Shown piece after piece: positions 42,662 through 48,927 of a stretch of DNA of 48,927 nt; the first letter of the stretch is position 1; each line of letters opens with the position of its first letter. Made by a program: the position numbers and the translations under genes. Source of the DNA: Vicinamibacteraceae bacterium (GTDB lineage: Bacteria > Planctomycetota > Phycisphaerae > Phycisphaerales > UBA5793); the NCBI GenBank assembly GCA_011525805.1, contig WYBR01000046.1, positions 1-48,927 of the forward strand, given 5' to 3'. The notes below the pieces were generated by a model that searched no databases, was not told the origin of the DNA, and saw only the letters and a program-made list of their open reading frames with translations.

Positions 42662-43762
42662 TCACCGGCCGGGCGGCTTTCCGCCGCCGCCGCTGGGCCC
42701 TTCGCCGCCGCCGAACTGGCAGCCGCAGCCGCCGCCGCCGCTCTGCCCGTCGCGCTGCTGGAACTGCTCGATCGTGCCCGTGAACCCCTCCCGCCCGAAG
42801 GACTCATCCAGTCCGAGGTCGCGCAGCAGGTTCTGGCCGTGCGTGACGATCATCGTGAGGAACTCCATCTCGTCGGGACTTACACCGCCGGCGAGCGGCA
42901 GGAAGTACGTCTGCGCGAAGGCCTCGAGGGCCGGCAACTGGTGGCGGTCGGTCGAAGCGTCGTCGGCGGTGAGCGCCACTTTCAGCGCGCTAATGTACTC
43001 GATCTCGATGGCGCGCACGCGGTTGGTGGGCACGCCGAAGGCCTGGAACCCGTCGATGGCGTCCCAGACGAGGCGCCAGCCGGTCCCCTTGACCGCCAGT
43101 GTCGCGCTCGGCGTCCTGATCTCGAAGTCGTTCGCCAGCCCGACGTGGTCCACCTTGACGTCCATCAGGCCGTAGCGCATCGACACGCGCGTGCGCAGCA
43201 CGTCGCCTTCCTGGAGAATCTCCGGAATGGCGACGAAGGAGAGGCGGTCGATGAGCATCGAGGCGTTCATGCCGATGCGCAGAGTTACGATGGTGTCCCG
43301 GCCGGTGCGGACCTCAGCGCCAACGGGCAGGATGTCGTTGACGGCGGCGCCCTTCCAGGGCGACTGCGCATCGACGCGCCACTGCGCCCGCTCGCCCTCG
43401 ACCTTCATGACGATCGCCTGGAGGATCTTCACTTCGCCTTCGGCCAGCGGCGCGAGGCGCGCCAGTTGATCGCCGAGGTCGATGCGCGGGAGGATGATCT
43501 TCTCGCCGACGACGAGGTTCGCGGGATCGAGACCGGGGTTCGCTTCGCCGATCGCGGATGCGAAATCGCGGCTGCCGTACCACTTCTCCGCGATGCTCTC
43601 GAGCGTGTCGCCCTCGCGCAGCGTGTAAGTGATGGGTTGGTCTTCGAGCACGGTTGGCTCGGCGGGCGGCTGCGCCGGCGGGTCCTGCACGAGGCTGGGG
43701 CCGGAGGCGGCCGCGGCCGCCAGTGCGAGGCCGATCAGGAAGATGGTGCGTGGTGCATTCAT
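42662..43762 (-). CDS. Periplasmic LysM-FecR domain protein
   Basis: A 366-residue exported protein. Signal peptide (MNAPRTIFLIGLALAAAAAS); LysM peptidoglycan-binding domain at about 43-92 (TYTLREGDTLESIAEKWYGS, NLVVGEKIILP). The FecR domain at about 120-240 (GAAVNDILPVGAEVRTGRD, DFEIRTPSATLAVKGTGWR) is a signalling fold usually read by membrane partners. The C-terminus is glycine-rich with a CGC pair. It may tether to the wall and pass a signal to the CHASE2 cyclase encoded 136 bases downstream; that link is inferred from recurrent gene order. Confidence 0.85.
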   Translation of the reverse strand: MNAPRTIFLIGLALAAAAASGPSLVQDPPAQPPAEPTVLEDQPITYTLREGDTLESIAEKWYGSRDFASAIGEANPGLDPANLVVGEKIILPRIDLGDQLARLAPLAEGEVKILQAIVMKVEGERAQWRVDAQSPWKGAAVNDILPVGAEVRTGRDTIVTLRIGMNASMLIDRLSFVAIPEILQEGDVLRTRVSMRYGLMDVKVDHVGLANDFEIRTPSATLAVKGTGWRLVWDAIDGFQAFGVPTNRVRAIEIEYISALKVALTADDASTDRHQLPALEAFAQTYFLPLAGGVSPDEMEFLTMIVTHGQNLLRDLGLDESFGREGFTGTIEQFQQRDGQSGGGGCGCQFGGGEGPSGGGGKPPGR

Positions 43763-43801
43763 GGCTGGGTCGAGCCTCCTCGTCGCGAGCGCGCGGGTCG
43801 G

Positions 43802-44401
43802 TCAGAAGTCCTGCCGAGGGGCCGAGACGAGGCCGGTGCGGCGGTCCTGCACGCGCCCGATCGTCGCTATCAGTTCGAGCCCCGAAAGCGCCTGGTTCTC
43901 TGACTTCGTTCCCATGAGCCGCTCATACGTCAGTTCGCGCAGCGCGTAGCGCGGTATCGGACCGAAGAGGCGCATGCTCAGCCCGCCGTCAATGCCGGCT
44001 TCGAGGCAGACGGCCCGCGCCACCCAGCCGACCCGCGCTGTCTCGTTGGCGGTCAGGACCGCGTCCTCGGCAATCCAGCCTCGCTCGCGGGCGAGCGCGA
44101 CCTTCGTATCGAAGGCGAGGGGCGCCGGCGCGGCCGCCTCCGCCCCGCCTTCATTCTCGTGACCCGCGGCCGCTTCGGACAGCAGGTCAAATGCGAGAAT
44201 CAGGGCGTGAAGGGCGTCGTGATTCGTCACGGCGTCCTGCATCGCCAGGTCATCCCAGAAGTCGAGTTCGCTCGTCACGTCGAGCGCGCTGCGCGTGTCA
44301 GCGACGGACGCCTCGCGCACCGTCCGCCCGCACGCCGGCAGGAGCAGCGCGGCCGCCAGTGCCGCGACCCCGAACGCCTTGAGCCACGCTTCAGAACGCA
44401 T
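43802..44401 (-). CDS. Lipoprotein of unknown function
   Basis: A 199-residue protein with a lipoprotein signal (AALAAALLLPACG; lipobox LPAC, Cys24). The mature part is helical and has TSELDFWDDLAMQDAVTNHD, with ALHALILAFDLLSEAA in the middle and RYALRELTYERLMG near the end; I recognise no family. It starts 11 bases inside the 3' end of the outer-membrane barrel gene and ends 39 bases before the LysM-FecR gene. It is probably part of the same envelope system. Confidence 0.75.
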   Translation of the reverse strand: MRSEAWLKAFGVAALAAALLLPACGRTVREASVADTRSALDVTSELDFWDDLAMQDAVTNHDALHALILAFDLLSEAAAGHENEGGAEAAAPAPLAFDTKVALARERGWIAEDAVLTANETARVGWVARAVCLEAGIDGGLSMRLFGPIPRYALRELTYERLMGTKSENQALSGLELIATIGRVQDRRTGLVSAPRQDF

Positions 44402-45860
44402 AGTTCAACCCCGCATAGAAGAAGTGGCGGACATCGTCGTTGCCCTCCGGCATGGCGTCGGAGGGAAGAAAGACGCCGTAGCGCACGTCGAGCGAGAGGT
44501 CGCTGAGGATCTGCCAGTCGATGAAGAAATCCAGTTCGCCGCCGAGGAACCGCTCGCCCGGGGCCGTCGTGAAGTTCACGGGTGCGTCGGCGTCGAGTTT
44601 GTGCAGAAGGTAGCCGTCCACCCCCAGGCGGAGTTTGTCAAACGTCCCCTGTCCGCGCCAGGGCATCGCGCTGGCGCCCAACCGCAGCGAGAACAGGTTG
44701 GAGAAATTCGGCCCGAGGACCAAGCCGGTGTTCGCATAGCCCAGCGCGTTGAAGGCGTTGTCGTCCGTCCCGGCGCGATTGCCGCCGAAGGTGTTGGAGG
44801 TGTGCTGGCGGTCGTCATCGCCGGAGGCGAGAAGGACTTCGAAGTCGAAGCGCACGCCGTTGGGCCGCCCCCAGCGCGGCGAGTAGATCAGCCGCCCCAT
44901 CGCCCCCCAGGCGTCGATGGGCTCGCGGCTCTGCGCCACCGGCGCCCCCGCCGCCGAGATGCTCGTGCTCAGCGAGTGCCCGCTCTGGTGGATGAACTCC
45001 GCCTGGTAGTACGTCTCGCTCGTCACCTGGCCGCTGCTGCCCAATCCGAGGTACAGCGAGTCGTAGCGGTAGCGCGTCGGATAGGGCGTGCCGAGAATGA
45101 AGATCGTCCGCCCGTCGCGGTCGTTCTGATCATTCTGATCGAGCAGATAGACGTAGGGGCGGTGCTGATCGAAGCCGGTGAACGTGAACATCAGGCCGGC
45201 GAAGCGACGGTCGACGTCGGTGTCAAAGCCGGGGCGTGAACTGTCGAAGTCGACCGGACCCGTCGAGGGCGTCTGGCCGAAGAGCCCCCGCACTTCAAGG
45301 TTGTGAATCTCCAGCCCCACGAGGGCCGAGTTGAGATCTTCGCTCAGCGCCAGCCCCGAGCCCCAGTTGACGAACTGCCGGCCGACCTGCAGCCACAGGT
45401 TGTCGTCGAGGCGCTCGCCGGTGTCGGCGAGGCGCGCGGTGCGCAGGTCGAAGCGGTACCAGTATCGGTCGGCGATCGGCTCTTCAAGGTTGTCGCCGCG
45501 CCCGTCGAAACTGTCGCCCGAGTTGAAGTCGAGGTAATTGAGGCGCAGCCGGCCGTAGGCTTCGTGCCCGCCCATGGTGAAATGCGACCAGAGTTTGGTG
45601 TCGCTCTGACGCAGGAGTCGGGTCGAGCCGTCCGAGTCGTCGCTCGCGGCGAAGCCGAAAGTCGTGTATCCGCCGAGCAGCAGCCGCGACGACTCCGAGA
45701 ACTGCAGGTCCGCCGCGCCGACCTGTCGCGTGCGTTCGAGATCGTCGAGGGTGCGCTGGAGTCGTTCGTAGACGTCGGTGTCCTGCGCGGCCGCGCCGGG
45801 CGCGGCCGCCCCCACGAGCGCCAGCGTCTTGCCTGCCATCCATGCCCGGGATCGCGTCAT
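44391..45860 (-). CDS. Outer-membrane beta-barrel (alginate-export-like)
   Basis: A 489-residue protein with signal peptide (WMAGKTLALVGAAAPGAAAQ). Alternating amphipathic strands with aromatic girdles (RLLLGGYTTFGFAAS, HEAYGRLRLNYLDFNSGD, DRYWYRFDLRTARL, LWLQVGRQFVNWGSGLAL, SETYYQAEFIHQSG) end in YAGLNYAF, a final strand with terminal phenylalanine recognised by the BAM machinery. The GRQ..NWG pattern is like AlgE/alginate_exp porins. An exported or imported glycan is possible. The ATG at 45860 has AGGAG eight bases before it. First gene of the barrel-lipoprotein-FecR-cyclase set. Confidence 0.8.
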   Translation of the reverse strand: MTRSRAWMAGKTLALVGAAAPGAAAQDTDVYERLQRTLDDLERTRQVGAADLQFSESSRLLLGGYTTFGFAASDDSDGSTRLLRQSDTKLWSHFTMGGHEAYGRLRLNYLDFNSGDSFDGRGDNLEEPIADRYWYRFDLRTARLADTGERLDDNLWLQVGRQFVNWGSGLALSEDLNSALVGLEIHNLEVRGLFGQTPSTGPVDFDSSRPGFDTDVDRRFAGLMFTFTGFDQHRPYVYLLDQNDQNDRDGRTIFILGTPYPTRYRYDSLYLGLGSSGQVTSETYYQAEFIHQSGHSLSTSISAAGAPVAQSREPIDAWGAMGRLIYSPRWGRPNGVRFDFEVLLASGDDDRQHTSNTFGGNRAGTDDNAFNALGYANTGLVLGPNFSNLFSLRLGASAMPWRGQGTFDKLRLGVDGYLLHKLDADAPVNFTTAPGERFLGGELDFFIDWQILSDLSLDVRYGVFLPSDAMPEGNDDVRHFFYAGLNYAF

Positions 45861-46011
45861 GCGGCGGTCTCCTGTCCCTTCCATCGGCCGACGGGCCGGC
45901 CGCGGATGACCGCAATGGTATCAGGTCGGATGGTCCGCGTTGCCGCGGCGCGGCGGCTCGCTGGTGCGCCGGCGTCGGTGCTTGTGCCGCCGGGCACGGG
46001 CGCATACGCTC

Positions 46012-47238
46012 ATGCCCATGCATCTCTCCGCGCGAGTCAGCCGCCTCAAGCCGTCGAGCACCCTGGCCGCCGCCGCCGCCGCGGGAGAGATGGCCCGGCG
46101 GGGCATTGACATCATCAGTTTCGGAGCCGGCGAACCTGATTTCACCACCCCCGCGCACATCCGCGACGCCGCCAAGGACGCCCTCGACGCCGGACACACT
46201 CACTATTCCCCCATCGCCGGCGAGCCGGCCGCGCGCGAGGCCGTCGCGCGCAAACTGCAGCGCGACAACCAACTCGGCCACGTGACCGCCGAGAACGTTC
46301 TCATCTCCGCCGGCGGCAAGCACTCCTTCTTCCTCCTCGTCCACGCCCTCTTCGATCCCGACGGCGACCTCGAGATGATCCTGCCCACGCCGGCGTGGGT
46401 GAGTTACCGCCCGATCGCCGAGATGGCCGGCGCCCGCATCGTCGAGGTTCCGACCCGCGTCGAGGGTGACTTCAAGATGACGCCGGAGCGGTTGCGCGCC
46501 GCGCTCACGCCGCGCACGCGCCTGCTGCTCATCAACTCGCCGAGCAATCCCTGCGGGACGATGTACTCGCCCGACGAACTGCGCGCCCTCGCCGCCGTCG
46601 TCGCCGAGCACAACGCCGCGGGTGGGCGGGTGATCGTCGCCTCCGACGACATCTACGAGAAGATCGTCTACGCCGACACGCCCTTCGCCACGATCGGCCG
46701 CTTCCTGGACCCGAAGTGCTCGATCACGCTCAACGGCCTGAGCAAGGCCTACGCCATGACGGGCTGGCGCATCGGCTACGCGGCCGGCCCGCTCGAACTC
46801 ATCCGGGCGATGACGCGCCTCCAGGGGCAGATGATCACCTGCATCGCCGCCTTCTGCTTCCCCGCGATCGTCGAAGCGCTCGACCGCGGCGACGCCGACG
46901 TCGCCGAGATGCGCGAGCACTACCGCCGACGCGCTTCGCTCATGCACGAGCGCATCAGCGCCCTGCCCGGCGTGCGCTGCCCGAGGCCGACGGGCGCGTT
47001 CTACCTCTTCCCCGACGTTTCGGCGTGGTTCGGACGGACCACCGCCGGCGGCGCGTCCATTCGATCAAGCCTCGACCTCGCAACGGCGCTGCTGAGCGAG
47101 GCCCACGTCGCGGTCGTCCCCGGAGACGAGTTCGGCGGCTGCGGCCCCAACCACATCCGCCTCAGTTTTGCCTGCTCCACCGAGCGGATTCAAGAGGGAA
47201 TGGACCGGATCGCCCGCTTCATCGATGGGCTCCGCTGA
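46012..47238 (+). CDS. Class I PLP aminotransferase (aspartate-type)
   Basis: A 408-residue fold-type I aminotransferase. N-terminal substrate loop SFGAGEPDFTTP; PLP-binding NSPSNPCGTMYS; the Schiff-base lysine in NGLSKAYAMTGWRIGYAAG; and the C-terminal arginine in HIRLSFACS that binds the substrate carboxylate. It most resembles bacterial aspartate/prephenate aminotransferases of the Ib group. Two nearby ATGs (46012, 46018) are both possible starts and neither has a strong ribosome site. It has no functional link to its neighbours. Confidence 0.93.
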   Translation: MPMHLSARVSRLKPSSTLAAAAAAGEMARRGIDIISFGAGEPDFTTPAHIRDAAKDALDAGHTHYSPIAGEPAAREAVARKLQRDNQLGHVTAENVLISAGGKHSFFLLVHALFDPDGDLEMILPTPAWVSYRPIAEMAGARIVEVPTRVEGDFKMTPERLRAALTPRTRLLLINSPSNPCGTMYSPDELRALAAVVAEHNAAGGRVIVASDDIYEKIVYADTPFATIGRFLDPKCSITLNGLSKAYAMTGWRIGYAAGPLELIRAMTRLQGQMITCIAAFCFPAIVEALDRGDADVAEMREHYRRRASLMHERISALPGVRCPRPTGAFYLFPDVSAWFGRTTAGGASIRSSLDLATALLSEAHVAVVPGDEFGGCGPNHIRLSFACSTERIQEGMDRIARFIDGLR

Positions 47239-47274
47239 GCCTTCGAAGTCCGGCCCGGCATCCGACATTGATTC

Positions 47275-47550
47275 TCATTCCCGCCGATCAAGCGTCAGGC
47301 GCAGGACGGCCCCGCGGAGGAAGTTGATGTGCTGGTCGCCGGTGAGGCCGTCGAGTTGCTCGGCGATGAGGACCACGCCATGGTTGGTGCTCGGCGTCGT
47401 GGCCCAATCGGCAACGACGCTGAGCAGATCCTGGCTGTGCCCGAAACTGATCGGCGTGGCCTCCGGCAGCGGCAGGACGCGAATCTTCGCCGCTTCGCCC
47501 GTGTTGAACGGAATCGCAATGTTGTGCGCCGGTGGATCATACGTTGGGCA
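47275..47550 (-). pseudogene. C-terminal remnant of an exported protein
   Basis: 91 codons open between an upstream TGA (47553-47551) and a terminal TGA, with no plausible start codon. The reading PPAHNIAIPFNTGEAAKIRV, then SFGHSQDLLSVVADWATTPS and NHGVVLIAEQ, has normal codon use and a DNRLRE-like beta pattern. It looks like the last part of a secreted protein whose 5' portion has been lost. The interspersed repeat at 47619-47718 lies at the broken side. Confidence 0.5.
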
Positions 47551-47618
47551 TCAGATGTATTACGGTTCAGCGTCCAAATTCGTGCGTGACCACGGCCCGC
47601 TCGATGCCGAGTGCCAAC

Positions 47619-47718
47619 TTACCGCAGAGACCGCGGAGGACGCGGAGGGATTCAGAGACTGGCGATGATGCGGCTCCCCTCCGCCGCTCTCGGCGCTCGC
47701 TGCGATCTCAGCGGTGAG
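47619..47718. repeat. Interspersed 'ACCGC(A/T)GAGA...CGCGGAGG' composite repeat
   Basis: TTACCGCAGAGACCGCGGAG begins the unit, followed by GACGCGGAGGG. The far end, read on the other strand, begins TCACCGCTGAGATCGCAG and continues with CGAGCGCCGAGAGCGGCGG, so the two ends form a loose 100-base inverted repeat. I recall this as a widespread dispersed element in planctomycete and related genomes. It sits between two damaged genes. Confidence 0.65.
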
Positions 47719-47797
47719 TGATCTTCCTCGACGGCTTGCGTGCCGTATTACGCGAAGGTCAAGGCAAACGCGTATAACGTAACCTGATTGCTCCTGC

Positions 47798-48927
47798 TCA
47801 TTCGTGTGTATGTGGACGATCCGACCATCCGATGTTATAGGCGAAACTCTTACCGCGGCGCGGGAAGTTGCCGTGGGGATTGGCGCGGATGGCTTCGGGC
47901 GCTTCGATGATATCCGCGATGGTGTCGAAGAAGTCCACGTGACTGATCTGGCGCGTATCGGCCGTGCCTTTCAGCGAGGGTTCAGTCGTGATCCCCTCCC
48001 CCATCACGAAGAGAGGCACATTGATTCCGCCCTCGTAGAGCGTGTTCTTCGCACCTTTCCACCCCTGATAACTGTGGCTCGTCACGTCCGGGTCCGTCCC
48101 GTTGTCGCTCGTGAAGAAGACGACCGCCTCGCTCTCAGACCGGTAGGGCCAACCGTTGAGTTGGTCGTTTTCGATCACACCGAGATCGAGCAACATCGCC
48201 CGAATCACCGAATCCATCGCCTCGACGTTCTGGAGGAAGCGCACGACCTGCCCTCCGTTCGCCGGATCGGTCAGCGTCAGGTTCCTCGTCACCGGGATCA
48301 GGTTGACATCATCCTCGATGGCCCACCAGTTGTAGCCCGCCGTGGGATTGTCCGGGTTGTCGCTGTGGCGCCTGTGGGGCGTGATGGTGTGGAAGAAGAG
48401 GGCGTACTTCTGCCCCGGCGCCCGCCGCCCCGCGGCCGCGACCGCGAACTCCGCCGCGTCCATCATGTGATGATCCGCGTAGAAAGTGTCGGGATAGCCC
48501 TGGCAGATGCGGTACACTCCGGAACCGTTCAGATCCTCCATCCAGTCGAAGACTTCGTTGAAGCCCTGCAACTCCGGCCTCATGCCGCGCTCCTCGTCGA
48601 ACTCGTCGTAGCCGAGGTGCCACTTGTCCACGAGGATGGTGTAATACCCCATGTTCTGGAGGACTTCCCCGATCGTCCACTCCTGGGTCTGGAACGCGAG
48701 GCGGTTGGTCACCTGCGCCGGCGCGCCCGAGAGGGCCTCGGCGCCTTCGTGGCACGGGTTGCCGATCTGCGGGCTGGCGTAGCGCGTCAGCACCCCGTTG
48801 ACGCCCGTGTCGAGGGCGCTGCGCCCCGTCATGAGGCACGCCCGCGTCGGCGAGCAGTTGGGATTCACCCGGCAGTTCGTGAAACTCACTCCCTGCCGGG
48901 CGAGCGCCGCGAGCGTCGGCGTCGTGC
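47798..48927 (-). CDS. Arylsulfatase, N-terminus beyond window and C-terminus short
   Basis: 376 codons are open to the right edge, where TTPTLAALARQGVSFTNC already matches the early part of type I sulfatases. The formylglycine motif NCSPTRACLMTGR is intact with cysteine, so an anaerobic or FGE-type maturase is needed. Metal-site segments include YYTILVDKWHLGY and VVFFTSDNGTD. The protein stops at FAYNIGWSDRPHTHE soon after DFFDTIADI, roughly 50-100 residues earlier than usual, beside an interspersed repeat. It would desulfate a polysaccharide or aryl ester in the periplasm if functional. Confidence 0.85.
   Translation of the reverse strand, partial: TTPTLAALARQGVSFTNCRVNPNCSPTRACLMTGRSALDTGVNGVLTRYASPQIGNPCHEGAEALSGAPAQVTNRLAFQTQEWTIGEVLQNMGYYTILVDKWHLGYDEFDEERGMRPELQGFNEVFDWMEDLNGSGVYRICQGYPDTFYADHHMMDAAEFAVAAAGRRAPGQKYALFFHTITPHRRHSDNPDNPTAGYNWWAIEDDVNLIPVTRNLTLTDPANGGQVVRFLQNVEAMDSVIRAMLLDLGVIENDQLNGWPYRSESEAVVFFTSDNGTDPDVTSHSYQGWKGAKNTLYEGGINVPLFVMGEGITTEPSLKGTADTRQISHVDFFDTIADIIEAPEAIRANPHGNFPRRGKSFAYNIGWSDRPHTHE

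Noticed and set aside
47295-47540. Arg/Ser-rich 81-codon minus-strand frame with an ATG
   Set aside because: A neighbouring frame of the same strand gives a normal-looking protein remnant (47275-47550), so this one is a shadow.

Overview
The window is very GC-rich, densely packed bacterial DNA with strongly GC3-biased genes. It most likely comes from a Planctomycetes lineage of the Phycisphaerales type. The signs are secreted proteins that share a C-terminal 'GNPNAQTGLVYS...' domain, a protein with a pseudopilin-like 'YANDHDDQ...YADGHV' tail, an arylsulfatase, and several short interspersed repeats of kinds I recall from planctomycete genomes. This placement is inferred from gene content and repeats; there is no rRNA or marker gene.

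Layout. 1-932: a secreted beta-propeller-like protein cut by the left edge, with a recognisable sigma70-type promoter. 1165-10010: a seven-gene plus-strand cluster (four glycosyltransferase-like proteins, a B12-binding radical SAM enzyme, two methyltransferases), probably making or decorating a surface glycan. Three of its genes carry a short palindromic repeat inside their reading frames. 9986-17927: two solitary DNA methyltransferases, a secreted pseudopilin-tailed protein, a TrkA-linked channel with an odd pore, a secreted cysteine-peptidase-like protein, a sixA remnant beside tRNA-Ile, and an HD-GYP-type phosphohydrolase. 18194-22393: a DUF885 metallopeptidase, a triple-BON protein, a YciF-type ferritin-like protein and pcm, which reads antisense through the preceding gene.

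22812-31267 is the most interesting part. A minus-strand operon encodes two GcvH-like proteins without the lipoyl lysine, a Tat-exported four-cluster ferredoxin, a NrfD/HybB membrane quinone module and a 13-heme cytochrome c. Divergent from it are a membrane histidine kinase with two c-type heme attachment motifs in its periplasmic sensor domain and a sigma54-dependent response regulator. A correctly spaced -24/-12 promoter precedes the operon. This reads as a redox- or heme-sensing circuit controlling a quinone-to-multiheme-cytochrome electron conduit.

31371-36987: tRNA-Leu(CAA), then mntR divergent from a four-gene manganese/zinc ABC importer whose two permeases both end in DtxR/MntR-like domains; the mntR operator halves sit on the core promoters. 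36997-39516: an aquaporin, Acr3 arsenite efflux pump and ArsR. 39697-45860: outer-membrane barrel, lipoprotein, LysM-FecR protein and a CHASE2 adenylate cyclase. 46012-48927: an aminotransferase followed by a decayed stretch with a C-terminal gene remnant, an interspersed repeat and a sulfatase that is open at the right edge and short at its C-terminus.
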